A stretch of DNA of 17,479 nucleotides from an uncultured Bdellovibrio sp. (GCA_946480995.1 CAMLMF010000010.1:1-17479), one strand, 5' to 3'. Counted from the first letter of the stretch, positions 1 through 7,799 are shown. Notes: generated by a model from the sequence alone, not told the origin. Translations and numbers: made by a program.

Positions 1-2
1 TT

Positions 3-1223
3 TTTAAGGCGCAAGAGCTTGGAATTCGCGCCACCTTCTTAAGTTCGACCTTAACCCGAGACGAGCGCGACAGTCGGCAAGAGCGCCTGGCGCAAGGGGA
101 GTTCCAACTTTTGTATGTGACCCCAGAGCGTTTTCGTAAGCCCGAATTCTTAGCGGCAATAAAAAATCGCAAAATCCAACTTTTGGCGGTCGATGAAGCA
201 CACTGTATTTCGCAATGGGGGCATGATTTCCGTCCCGATTATTCGCGTGTGGGCGAGTTCCGCGCCCTGTTGGGAAATCCTCCGACCTTGGCATTGACGG
301 CGACGGCCACGCCCGAGGTGCAAAAAGATATTTTATTAAAATTAAATATGCCTGATGCAGAAATTATCTCTGCCGGGATCGAACGTCCAAATTTGGCGCT
401 GAACGTGCATGATGTTTATGGCCTAGATGAAAAAATCCGTGCGATCGTGGCCTTTCGTCATCAGCAAAAAGGTGCTGCGATTATTTACTGTTCGCTGATT
501 CAAACTTTAAAAAAAGTTTCCTCAGCCTTACATCGTCTGGGTATGGAGCACTTGGTTTATCATGGTGATTTGTCGCCGCAAGATCGTAAACGCAATCAAA
601 AACGCTTCATTAGCGAAGAGCAACCTTTGATGATTGCAACCCCCGCATTTGGCCTGGGCATTGACAAGTCCAACGTGCGCGTTCTGGTGCGTGTGGAAAT
701 GCCAAATTCCTTAGAGTCCTATTTTCAAGAGGTCGGGCGCGCCGGCAGAGATGGCATAGAATCGTCATGTCATTTGCTCTATGACCAAGATGATGTCACG
801 ATTCAGATGGAGTTTTTAAAGTGGTCGCATCCCGAACCAGACTTCATTCGTAAAATCTATCAGCTGATTGAAGAAAAGCGCATGCAAGTCGATCAAGGTG
901 GTTTTGATTTTTTGCGCGAGCAAATGAATTTTCGCAATCGCCGCGATTTCAGGTCCGAAGCTGCGGTCAGCATTTTAGAACGCTGGGGTTGTTTGACGAA
1001 ATCTGAAGATCCGTTTCCGTATGCCTGCGTGCAGGAACCCAGCGACGAGCAATTTGCGGCGGAAAATGGGGTTGAGATTTTAAAAGCTCAGAATACGAAG
1101 TTACTCAAAATGGTTCAGTGGTCGACCCAAGATTCAGAATGTCGACTGAATCAGGTGTATCACTATTTTGGTCATGCTCACACGGCGCCTTGTGGAAAGT
1201 GTGACATCTGCCAAAGACAATAA
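3..1223 (+). CDS. recQ: ATP-dependent DNA helicase RecQ, 5'-truncated by window edge
   Basis: This is a superfamily 2 3'-5' DNA helicase used in recombination and fork repair. The reading frame is open from base 3, giving 406 visible residues. Compared with E. coli RecQ about 85 N-terminal residues, including Walker A, lie outside the window. A TTG at 111 is internal, because RecQ-like sequence (LTRDERDSRQERLAQGEFQL) continues upstream of it. Visible motifs are DEAH at 192-203 followed by CISQWGHDFRP, the TATAT motif III, and AFGLGIDKSNVR with QEVGRAGRDG (motifs V/VI). The zinc-binding domain has the family spacing C-x16-C-x2-C-x2-C and ends in CGKCDIC. The protein stops three residues later, so the RQC winged helix and HRDC domain of E. 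coli RecQ are absent. The next gene begins 11 bp downstream, which suggests an operon. The family call is secure. Confidence 0.95.
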   Translation, partial: FKAQELGIRATFLSSTLTRDERDSRQERLAQGEFQLLYVTPERFRKPEFLAAIKNRKIQLLAVDEAHCISQWGHDFRPDYSRVGEFRALLGNPPTLALTATATPEVQKDILLKLNMPDAEIISAGIERPNLALNVHDVYGLDEKIRAIVAFRHQQKGAAIIYCSLIQTLKKVSSALHRLGMEHLVYHGDLSPQDRKRNQKRFISEEQPLMIATPAFGLGIDKSNVRVLVRVEMPNSLESYFQEVGRAGRDGIESSCHLLYDQDDVTIQMEFLKWSHPEPDFIRKIYQLIEEKRMQVDQGGFDFLREQMNFRNRRDFRSEAAVSILERWGCLTKSEDPFPYACVQEPSDEQFAAENGVEILKAQNTKLLKMVQWSTQDSECRLNQVYHYFGHAHTAPCGKCDICQRQ

Positions 1224-1234
1224 AGGAGTCGGAC

Positions 1235-2314
1235 ATGAAAGCTATTTGCACATTCGTGATGACATCTCTTTTAGCACTGAGCGCGTGGTCTTTACCTCGG
1301 CTACCTTTGGAAAAATTAAAAATGCCTGCGGGGTTTAAGATAGCGGTGTGGGCAGAAGTGCCCGGCGCGCGATCTTTGGCGCAGGCTCCGGATGGGCGAA
1401 TTTTTGTGGGCACGCGAAGTGGTGACAAAGTTTATGTTGTGCAAAAAGGCAAGACAGAGGTTTTGGCGTCAGGCCTCGATACACCAAATGGCGTCGCCTA
1501 TCGCGATGGTAAACTTTACGTCGCAGAAATCAGTCGCATTTTAGAATTCGACGTCAGCGACAGTAAAAAAATCGGATTAAAACCTGTGCGTATTTTAGAC
1601 GTGAAGTTTCCTTCGGACACTCATCATGGTTGGAAGTTCATTCGTTTTGGACCTGACGGAAAGCTGTATGTCCCTGTGGGGGCGAATTGCAACGTCTGCG
1701 AAGGTGGTACTGACTATGCACGCATTTATCGCATTGACGTCAATAGCAAAACCAAAGAAGTCATTGCCGAGGGTGTGCGCAATACTGTCGGCTTTGATTT
1801 TCATCCCGAAACAAAAGAGCTGTGGTTCACAGATAATGGCCGAGATTGGCTGGGGGATGATCGTCCACCGTGCGAATTGAATCGACTTAGTAAAGACAAA
1901 GAACACTTTGGTTTTCCCTATTGCCACGGCAAAGACATTTTAGATCCTGATTTTGGCAAAGGAAAAAAATGCGCTGACTATACAGCTCCTGTGGTTGAGT
2001 TGCGCGCCCACGTCGCCCCTTTAGGTATGCGATTTTACACAGGCACGCAGTTTCCAGCGCAATATAAAAACAGCATTCTTTTGGCGGAACACGGTTCATG
2101 GAATCGTTCCAAGGCGCAAGGTTACCGTCTGACATTTGTAAAGCTTAACGGAGCGAAGGCAGAAAAAACGGAAACCTTTATTGACGGATGGTTGCAAGGG
2201 GACTCTGCCTGGGGACGTCCGGTGGATGTCGAAGTTTTACCTGATGGGGCGCTGTTGGTTTCTGACGATAAGGCGAACGTGATTTACAAAGTCACGTATC
2301 AGAAAGGTTCCTAG
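1235..2314 (+). CDS. exported PQQ-dependent sugar (sorbosone/glucose) dehydrogenase-like protein
   Basis: This 359-residue protein has an N-terminal signal peptide (about residues 1-19, ending ALSAWS) and is probably periplasmic. It resembles the GDH/L-sorbosone dehydrogenase beta-propeller family, whose members oxidise sugars with PQQ. Typical blocks are PDGRIFVGTRSG (about 52-63), THHGWKFIRFGPDGKLYVPVG (129-149, with His130/His131 where the family has its active-site His), VRNTVGFDFHPET (181-193), LWFTDNGRDWLGDD (196-209), LLAEHGSWNR (282-291) and GRPVDVEVLPDGALLVSDD (327-345). Four Cys (152, 155, 230, 246) could form disulfides. The start is set by AAAGGAG at 1222-1228. The stop overlaps the next start (TAGTG), so translation of aat is probably coupled. 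Substrate and real PQQ use cannot be read from the sequence. It could instead be a non-enzymatic six-bladed propeller. Confidence 0.85.
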   Translation: MKAICTFVMTSLLALSAWSLPRLPLEKLKMPAGFKIAVWAEVPGARSLAQAPDGRIFVGTRSGDKVYVVQKGKTEVLASGLDTPNGVAYRDGKLYVAEISRILEFDVSDSKKIGLKPVRILDVKFPSDTHHGWKFIRFGPDGKLYVPVGANCNVCEGGTDYARIYRIDVNSKTKEVIAEGVRNTVGFDFHPETKELWFTDNGRDWLGDDRPPCELNRLSKDKEHFGFPYCHGKDILDPDFGKGKKCADYTAPVVELRAHVAPLGMRFYTGTQFPAQYKNSILLAEHGSWNRSKAQGYRLTFVKLNGAKAEKTETFIDGWLQGDSAWGRPVDVEVLPDGALLVSDDKANVIYKVTYQKGS

Positions 2315-2988
2315 TGGTTACAAAGCGTCCGCACTCTTCTGTTGATTTTCCAGATCCTCGCGAAACTTTGGCTGAGGGAATTATCGCCGTGGGTGGAAAG
2401 CTTGATGTGGGGACGTTGTATCAGGCTTACTCGCGGGGCATTTTCCCCTGGCCTCAGCCTGGATTCCCGATGTTATGGTTTTCGCCTGAAAACCGCGGCA
2501 TTATTGATTTCAAAGATTTCCGTGTTCCAGAAAGTTTGCAACGCTTTCGTCGCAGGCATCCTGAAATTGAATATTCGGTGAACAAAGACTTTCGCCACGT
2601 GGTGGAAGAGTGTGCACGCCAGCCTCGCCCAGGGCAAGATGGCACATGGATTTTGCCGGTGATGAAGAAAGCGTACGTGGATTTTTTTGAAGCGGGTTAC
2701 TGTTTATCCGTGGAAGTGCGCGAAAATAATATTCTTATCGGTGGGATTTATGGCGTCCTGGTTGAGGGAGTGTTTAGTGGCGAAAGCATGTTCTATAAAA
2801 AGCCCAATGCTTCAAAGTTAGCTCTGTGGTATTTGGTGGAGCTTTTACAGTCCCAGGGGCACGAATGGATGGATGTGCAGATGGTCACTCCGGTTGTTGC
2901 CAGTATGGGGGGCAAGTATGTGTCCAGGGATCAGTACCTAGAAATGCTGGAAAAACGTCATGAGGACTTAGGGTTTGCCCCCGCCTAA
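2314..2988 (+). CDS. aat: leucyl/phenylalanyl-tRNA--protein transferase
   Basis: Aat transfers Leu or Phe from aminoacyl-tRNA to the N-terminus of proteins starting with Arg or Lys, creating N-degrons read by ClpS/ClpAP in the cytoplasm. The 224 residues match the family over their whole length: GGKLDVGTLYQAYSRGIFPW (27-46), LWFSPENRGII (54-64, family WWSPdPR), GTWI (110-113), SVEVRENNILIGGIYGV (132-148), FSGESMFYKKPNASKLAL (154-171) and the catalytic Asp-x-Gln as D187-V-Q189. Many homologues read DCQ and have a His before ASLG. Here these are Val188 and Val194-Val195 before ASMGG. The start is GTG, overlapping the previous stop by one base, with AAAGG about 8 bases upstream. It is the last gene of the recQ cluster. 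No convincing terminator follows. Confidence 0.95.
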   Translation: MVTKRPHSSVDFPDPRETLAEGIIAVGGKLDVGTLYQAYSRGIFPWPQPGFPMLWFSPENRGIIDFKDFRVPESLQRFRRRHPEIEYSVNKDFRHVVEECARQPRPGQDGTWILPVMKKAYVDFFEAGYCLSVEVRENNILIGGIYGVLVEGVFSGESMFYKKPNASKLALWYLVELLQSQGHEWMDVQMVTPVVASMGGKYVSRDQYLEMLEKRHEDLGFAPA

Positions 2989-3006
2989 AGGGCCCAAAAT
3001 TGTTAT

Positions 3007-3025
3007 TTGTCCAATCCATAGACAA
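3007..3025. promoter_or_regulatory. inverted repeat TTGTC-N9-GACAA, possible activator site
   Basis: A 5-bp inverted repeat with a 9-bp spacer, centred about 65 bp upstream of the start site predicted from the adjacent sigma-54-like element. A similar arrangement, TTGCC-N9-GGCAA, lies at 2897-2915 inside the end of aat. Short repeats like this occur by chance, so the functional reading is tentative. Confidence 0.25.
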
Positions 3026-3054
3026 GCGAAATCGCACTCATTAGGCTCGGGTCA

Positions 3055-3070
3055 GGGCATAGGGGTTGCA
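3055..3070 (+). promoter_or_regulatory. candidate sigma-54 (-24/-12) promoter for deacetylase operon
   Basis: The sequence GGGCAT-AGGGG-TTGCA matches the RpoN consensus TGGCAC-N5-TTGCW at 4 of 6 positions of the -24 box and all 5 of the -12 box. The invariant GG (3056-3057) and GC (3068-3069) are exactly 12 bp apart. Transcription would start near 3081, giving a leader of about 33 bases before the ATG at 3114. No better sigma-70 pair is visible in this 125-bp gap. Confidence 0.5.
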
Positions 3071-3104
3071 CCAGGGAACTCCGATTGTAAACCTGTATGT
3101 TACC

Positions 3105-3110
3105 GGAGGA
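3105..3110 (+). promoter_or_regulatory. ribosome binding site deciding the deacetylase start
   Basis: GGAGGA ends 3 bases before the ATG at 3114, which opens directly into a signal peptide. The upstream in-frame TTG at 3066 has no such site and would lie inside the -12 promoter element, so it is rejected as a start. Confidence 0.75.
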
Positions 3111-3113
3111 CCG

Positions 3114-4649
3114 ATGTCTAAAGCGAGCCTAATCGCCAAAAGCCTAATCACATTTTCCTTGCTAAGTCAGAACTTAGCGATGGCGCAAAACAAACAACCG
3201 ATGATGGTGGAAAGACCTCAGCAATTCGTTTTGTTTGCTTTTGATGGATCTTATAATAACGATATTTGGCAATATTCTCGTGATTATACTCGCCATAAAA
3301 AGAACAACGGCATCGACACGCGTTTTACCTTCTTTATTAATCCCGTTTATCTTTTAAGTCCTGCAACAAAATCGAACTATAAAGCTCCAGGTGGCAAAAG
3401 TGGTTCTGCGATTGGTTGGGGTGACAATAACAATGATATCGCAGATCGCGTCGATCAAATGAATGATGCTTATGCTGAAGGGCACGAGATCGGTTCGCAC
3501 GCCGTTGGCCATCATGATGGCAGCACGTGGACAGAACAAGATTGGGACTCTGAGTTTTCTCAGTTCAACAATATCGTAGAAAATTTATTTTCTTTAAATA
3601 AATTGCCAGTGACGCCACGTCAGTACAGCCAATTAAATTTCTTAAAAGACATCGTGGGCTTCCGTGCCCCGCAATTGGGAGTTAGTAAAGGTCTGTGGCC
3701 AACTTTAGCCAAGTTCGGTTTCAAATATGACACTTCTAAAGTTGATTTTGAAAACTATTGGCCGAAACAAAATGCGCAAGGCACATACAACTTTCCGTTA
3801 GCACAGGTTAAAGAACCAGGTGGTGCTCGTCGTTGGATCTCTATGGATTACAACTTTTGTGTGCGTGATTCTGCGCGTATCTTAAGTGAAGATCCAGGGG
3901 CGATTGATATCGTCGCGAAAGATCCTAAAACAGGAAAGACTATTAAGAATAACGACAGAATGTGTTTAAAAGCGATCACGGCTGAACAAAAAGCTTTGGT
4001 TAAAAAGAACATGATGGATATCTATCGTTCCTATTTTGCAACCAACTATTATGGCAACCGTGCGCCAGTGCATATCGGTCATCACTTTTCGCCTTGGATG
4101 AGCGGCGCTTACTTGGAAGTATTCTATGAGTTCGCCAGCGAAGTATGCTCTAAGCCAGAAGTTAAATGTGGTACTTATGCAGAGCTTTTGAAGTTTGTTG
4201 AAGGTAAATCAGCGACCGAGATCGCGGCTTTACAAAACGGCAACTTCGAAAAATTGCCTCGTCCAAAATCAGCGATGATGGCACGTCACTTGGACCTTGA
4301 TATCAACATGAAAGCGGATGCTCAAGCGTTGAAGTTTGCTTTTGTCGGTCGCGATGCGAAAATGGCCGGTTTGCAGAAGTTCGTTTCCGTGGGTGGCGTT
4401 ACAAAAGAACTTAAGAATGAAATTTCTTTGCAAGACATCCGTGCTTTGGTTCCGGTGGGTGAAGATGCGATGGTTCGTGTCTCTGTTAAAGACCGTATGA
4501 ACAAAGAAATCGCGACTTCAACTTATAAAATTGATCAAGTCGGCACGGGCAACGAAGTTGTTGGTACTGAGAATATCGAACAAAAATGGTTGGAAGGTCA
4601 CTTGGCTGGCGCTCATGCTGAGGACGCTCAAGACACTCGAGGACACTAA
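3114..4649 (+). CDS. exported polysaccharide deacetylase (NodB/CE4-like)
   Basis: The 511-residue protein has a signal peptide (about 1-24, ending LAMA). The NodB-like domain spans about residues 35-365. Recognisable CE4 motifs are motif 1 FAFDGSYN (41-48, Asp44), motif 2 H129-x3-H133 in GSHAVGHHDG, motif 3 GFRAPQLG (182-189) and a late His motif PVHIGHH (318-324). CE4 enzymes remove N- or O-acetyl groups from chitin, peptidoglycan or similar glycans. The second Asp of the usual TFDDG motif, normally a metal ligand, is Gly45 here. A region after about residue 385 looks beta-rich and may be an accessory domain. The stop overlaps the protease start (TAATG), so both are probably co-translated and act in or beyond the periplasm. 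Two predatory Bdellovibrio deacetylases are known to act on prey peptidoglycan. Whether this one does is unknown. Confidence 0.85.
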   Translation: MSKASLIAKSLITFSLLSQNLAMAQNKQPMMVERPQQFVLFAFDGSYNNDIWQYSRDYTRHKKNNGIDTRFTFFINPVYLLSPATKSNYKAPGGKSGSAIGWGDNNNDIADRVDQMNDAYAEGHEIGSHAVGHHDGSTWTEQDWDSEFSQFNNIVENLFSLNKLPVTPRQYSQLNFLKDIVGFRAPQLGVSKGLWPTLAKFGFKYDTSKVDFENYWPKQNAQGTYNFPLAQVKEPGGARRWISMDYNFCVRDSARILSEDPGAIDIVAKDPKTGKTIKNNDRMCLKAITAEQKALVKKNMMDIYRSYFATNYYGNRAPVHIGHHFSPWMSGAYLEVFYEFASEVCSKPEVKCGTYAELLKFVEGKSATEIAALQNGNFEKLPRPKSAMMARHLDLDINMKADAQALKFAFVGRDAKMAGLQKFVSVGGVTKELKNEISLQDIRALVPVGEDAMVRVSVKDRMNKEIATSTYKIDQVGTGNEVVGTENIEQKWLEGHLAGAHAEDAQDTRGH

Positions 4650-5512
4650 TGCGTTTTTTTAAAATTGTTCTTCTGGCATTTCTTGCAGGACAATTATCTG
4701 GGTGTGACGGTAACGTCGCACCCAATTCTATTTTAAGCGACAACGGTTTTGAAAGTGTCATTTACGGGACGAATTCAATTCAAGAAGTTCCGGCGGGGCA
4801 CCCCAATGCGGATGCCAGTGTCGTCTTGGTAAAAAAAGAAGCCTATAACTTGTTTCACCAAAAAAACATGGCTTATACGGTTTCAGAAGTTTACGGCATT
4901 GACGATTTTCCGTGGACGGCCCAACCTTCGTTAGGATTCTGTTCAGGCTTTTTAATTGCAGAAGACATCGTCTTAACTGCAGGTCACTGTGTAGCCGAAG
5001 AAAACATCTGCGCGAATATTCAAGTGGTCATGAATTACGATAAGGGTCGAATAAACTCCGCAATGAGTGCGGTGGAGTGCCAAGAAATCCTTAAAACTAA
5101 GAATGATATCATTGGTCAAGGGATGGACTATGCCTTGATCAAGCTTAAAAAAAGTATGGGCATTATGCCAGTCAAAGTGGCGCAGCAAGAAGCCACCCTG
5201 GGTGATCGCCTGTATACATTGGGATATCCATTGGGGAGTTTTAAGAAAAAAGCGACAGGCATCGTCCGTCAAGTGCTCCCTGACAGCGGAATTTACATCG
5301 CCAATTTAGATATTTTCGAGGGAAACTCGGGCTCGCCGGTTTTTTCGGAAAAAACCCATGAGTTGGTTGGGGTTGTTTCTGGCGGTGAAGACGATTTCGT
5401 TAAAGATTCCAAGGAAGAGTCCCTTTTGCGCGTTAAACGTTGCGCGAACAGGGGCTGTAAGGGCGAATTCATCACGCCGATTCAGAAAATCCTAGCGGAC
5501 TCTGGCAAATAG
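4649..5512 (+). CDS. trypsin-like (S1/V8-type) serine protease, lipoprotein
   Basis: This 287-residue protein begins with a lipoprotein signal peptide. The lipobox LSGC places the lipidated Cys at residue 19, so it is likely anchored in the outer membrane or held in the envelope. The chymotrypsin-fold catalytic triad is clear: His113 in VLTAGHC, Asp160 in GMDYALIKL and Ser227 in EGNSGSPVF. Paired Cys (98/114, 121/143, 265/270) could give disulfides. The GNSGSP form of the serine motif and the overall length resemble V8/glutamyl endopeptidase-like bacterial members more than digestive trypsins. The ATG overlaps the TAA of the deacetylase gene (TAATG), indicating translational coupling, so the two may process the same envelope or prey material. 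Specificity cannot be read. Confidence 0.9.
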   Translation: MRFFKIVLLAFLAGQLSGCDGNVAPNSILSDNGFESVIYGTNSIQEVPAGHPNADASVVLVKKEAYNLFHQKNMAYTVSEVYGIDDFPWTAQPSLGFCSGFLIAEDIVLTAGHCVAEENICANIQVVMNYDKGRINSAMSAVECQEILKTKNDIIGQGMDYALIKLKKSMGIMPVKVAQQEATLGDRLYTLGYPLGSFKKKATGIVRQVLPDSGIYIANLDIFEGNSGSPVFSEKTHELVGVVSGGEDDFVKDSKEESLLRVKRCANRGCKGEFITPIQKILADSGK

Positions 5513-5527
5513 ACGTAGTTTAAGCCC

Positions 5528-7348
5528 ATGCTTTTGCTTAGTACATACAAACTTGAAAAGTCGTTCGCCGGTCGCACCCTGTTTCGCAATGTCAGCTTGG
5601 GCATTGAAGATGGCGAGCGTGTTGGTTTAGTTGGTCCGAATGGTGCCGGTAAATCTACCTTATTACGTATTATCGCCGGCCAAATGGAAGCGGACTCGGG
5701 CGATGTCACCGGGAAAAAAGGTTTGCGCCTTGGTTTCTTGGAACAAACGCCTTTATTTAAACCTAAAGAAACCATCATGGAAGCGATCTTAAGCAAGTGT
5801 CGCGACCAACAAGAATCCTTGGGCCCTGCTTACGAATGGATGGCGCGTTTAGAGCTGTCACAATTCGGCGAAGACTTTTTAGTCGAAGATCTTTCGGGCG
5901 GCTGGCGCAAACGTGTGGCCTTGGCTCGCGAATTAATTTTAGAACCTGAATTGCTCATGCTCGATGAACCGACGAATCACTTGGACGTGACCAGCATCCT
6001 GTGGTTAGAAAATTTCTTAGAGCGTGCTCCGTTTGCAACTTTGATCATCACCCATGATCGTTTGTTCTTACAGCGCGTGACTAATAAGATTTTTGATTTG
6101 GATCCGAAAAATCCGAATTACTTGTTAGCGATTAACGGTGGCTATTTAGAATATCTTGAGGCCAAAGATCTTTTATTGCGTGGGCAAGAACAACGCGAGC
6201 TAGTGATGAAGAACACCTTACGCCGTGAAACAGAGTGGTTGCGTCGGGGGGCAAAAGCTCGTCAGACAAAACAAAAAGCGCGTATTGAAAGAGCCGGGAC
6301 GTTGAAAGACGACGTTGCCGAGATTTCTTCTAAGAACTTAGCGCGTGTTGCAAAAATTGAATTTAAAGATGCTGAACGCAATCCGCAGAAGTTGATGCAT
6401 GTCGAAAATATTTCGAAAGCCTATGATGAGCGCGTGCTCTTTAAAGATTTCACTTATTTGGTGAATCCGAAAACGCGTTTGGCGTTGTTAGGTGATAACG
6501 GAACTGGTAAGTCGACGTTGATCCGTATTTTGTTGGGCGAAGAACAGCCCGATTCAGGCAAAGTGTCGCGTGCTGACAAACTGAAAGTCGCGTACTTTGA
6601 ACAGAATCGTGAAACTTTGAAGCCGAAAGAGTCGGTATTAAAAAATATCGTTTCAGAAGGTGATTACGTCTATTACCAGGGCAATTATGTGTTTGCGCGC
6701 AGTTACCTAGAACGTTTCATGTTCAGCCGTCAGCAAATGGATCTGCCGGTTGAAAAGCTATCAGGCGGGGAGCAAAGTCGTTTGCGTCTGGCGCAGTTGA
6801 TGTTGAACGAGGCGCAAGTTTTGATTCTCGATGAGCCGACGAATGACTTGGACGTTGCGACGTTAACAGTTTTAGAAGAATCCCTCAGAGACTTTAACGG
6901 TGCCGTGATCTTAGTAACCCATGATCGTTACTTTATGGATCAAGTGGCTTCACAAATCATGGCCTTCCATAAACGTCCGGATGGCAGTACCACGATGGAA
7001 AACTTCGCCGGCTACTTGCAGTGGGAAGAATGGTTCGAAGAGCAGAAAGAGCTTGAAGCGGCGGAATTACGTCGTGAAGCTGATGAACGCAAAGCCGCTG
7101 CGAAATCGGGTGGCAAAGGTGGCAAGCTTTCGTTCAAGGAAAAGTATGAACTTGAAAATATGGAAGGCATTATCTTGGATCTTGAAGATAAATTGGGTGC
7201 AGCCCAGTTGGAATCAAGTAAGCCAGAGGTCGCTAGCCAAGCCAGCAAAGTGCAAGAGCTGTATGCGCAGATCGCAGATATTCAAGGCAAGCTTGAAAAG
7301 TTGTACGCGCGTTGGGCAGAGCTAGAGAAAAAAGAAAAGGGTTCGTAA
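5528..7348 (+). CDS. uup: ABC-F family ATPase Uup
   Basis: A 606-residue cytoplasmic protein with two ABC ATPase domains and no membrane segments, as in ABC-F proteins that act on ribosomes. Domain 1 has Walker A GPNGAGKST (36-44), signature LSGGW and LMLDEPTNHLD. A charged linker follows (roughly residues 220-280, with RRGAKARQTKQKARIERA). Domain 2 has GDNGTGKST, LSGGEQ and LILDEPTNDLD. The C-terminal 80-100 residues form a predicted coiled coil ending RWAELEKKEKGS, very like the Uup C-terminus, which favours Uup over EttA or YheS. E. coli Uup is similar in length and is linked to ribosome function and to suppressing transposon precise excision. The ATG at 5528 has no clear Shine-Dalgarno sequence. 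It lies 15 bp after the protease stop, so read-through from that operon is likely. Confidence 0.93.
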   Translation: MLLLSTYKLEKSFAGRTLFRNVSLGIEDGERVGLVGPNGAGKSTLLRIIAGQMEADSGDVTGKKGLRLGFLEQTPLFKPKETIMEAILSKCRDQQESLGPAYEWMARLELSQFGEDFLVEDLSGGWRKRVALARELILEPELLMLDEPTNHLDVTSILWLENFLERAPFATLIITHDRLFLQRVTNKIFDLDPKNPNYLLAINGGYLEYLEAKDLLLRGQEQRELVMKNTLRRETEWLRRGAKARQTKQKARIERAGTLKDDVAEISSKNLARVAKIEFKDAERNPQKLMHVENISKAYDERVLFKDFTYLVNPKTRLALLGDNGTGKSTLIRILLGEEQPDSGKVSRADKLKVAYFEQNRETLKPKESVLKNIVSEGDYVYYQGNYVFARSYLERFMFSRQQMDLPVEKLSGGEQSRLRLAQLMLNEAQVLILDEPTNDLDVATLTVLEESLRDFNGAVILVTHDRYFMDQVASQIMAFHKRPDGSTTMENFAGYLQWEEWFEEQKELEAAELRREADERKAAAKSGGKGGKLSFKEKYELENMEGIILDLEDKLGAAQLESSKPEVASQASKVQELYAQIADIQGKLEKLYARWAELEKKEKGS

Positions 7349-7360
7349 GAACCCTTTTTC
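7335..7360. terminator. bidirectional Rho-independent terminator
   Basis: Perfect 10-bp stem AAAAGGGTTC / GAACCCTTTT with loop GTAA. The TAA of uup (7346-7348) is inside the loop. The plus strand leaves a short T run. On the minus strand the stem is followed by a longer run rich in T. It sits between the convergent uup and AHSA1 genes and can serve both. Confidence 0.85.
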
Positions 7361-7364
7361 GCAA

Positions 7365-7799
7365 TCAATCTTCTAAGTAAGATTTCAATTCCTGTAAGTG
7401 GTATTTCCAACCGACTGAAACGTCAGACATGGTTTTTTTCTTTTTCTTCTCATCCGTGAAGGTGTTCCAGCCTTCGTGGGTTACGGTCACTACGGAATGC
7501 TTACCGTCTTCGTTGATCGTGATTGTGCATTGAGTTTGCTGGCTTTTATCCCAGTTTTTTTCTTTCCATGTGAAAGTGATTTCTTGCTTAGCTTTGACGG
7601 CGATAACTTCGCCCGAAGCGAGTTGTTTGCCACCAGCATCGTCCAGCCAGGCTTCGCGGAACTTGCCACCTTTTTTAGGTTCTAAGGTGACGTCTTCGCT
7701 CCACCAGTTTTCTAGCTCGTCGCTGTCAGTCAGCGCACCCCACACTTCGGCTGGGGACGCATAGATTTTTATCGATTCTTGGACGTTGTCGTTCTTCAT
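7365..7799 (-). CDS. AHSA1/SRPBCC (START-like) domain protein
   Basis: A 144-residue single-domain cytoplasmic protein of the Bet v1/SRPBCC fold, AHSA1 (Aha1 C-terminal-like) subfamily. Typical features are the N-terminal strand then ASPAEVWGALTDSDELENWWS (about 14-34), GGKFREAW (44-51), a central strand ITFTWKEKNW (about 74-83), VVTVTHEGW (103-111) and a C-terminal helix VGWKYHLQELKSYLED. Members form a hydrophobic cavity and have varied, mostly unknown ligands. It lies 4 bp after the stop of the lipoprotein gene and is the last gene of the four-gene minus-strand operon. No strong Shine-Dalgarno sequence is seen, so translation may depend on coupling. A link to the efflux genes is positional only. 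Confidence 0.85.
   Translation of the reverse strand: MKNDNVQESIKIYASPAEVWGALTDSDELENWWSEDVTLEPKKGGKFREAWLDDAGGKQLASGEVIAVKAKQEITFTWKEKNWDKSQQTQCTITINEDGKHSVVTVTHEGWNTFTDEKKKKKTMSDVSVGWKYHLQELKSYLED

Noticed and set aside
1626..2135. Overlapping frames within the sorbosone dehydrogenase-like gene
   Set aside because: The main frame matches a known family from end to end. The shadows show no motifs.
2979..2995. GCCC/GGGC stem at the end of aat as a terminator
   Set aside because: It has only 4 bp of stem, overlaps the coding end and lacks a T run.
3066..3113. 16-codon N-terminal extension of the deacetylase from a TTG
   Set aside because: The TTG lies inside the -12 promoter element. The ATG at 3114 has GGAGGA and begins a signal peptide directly.
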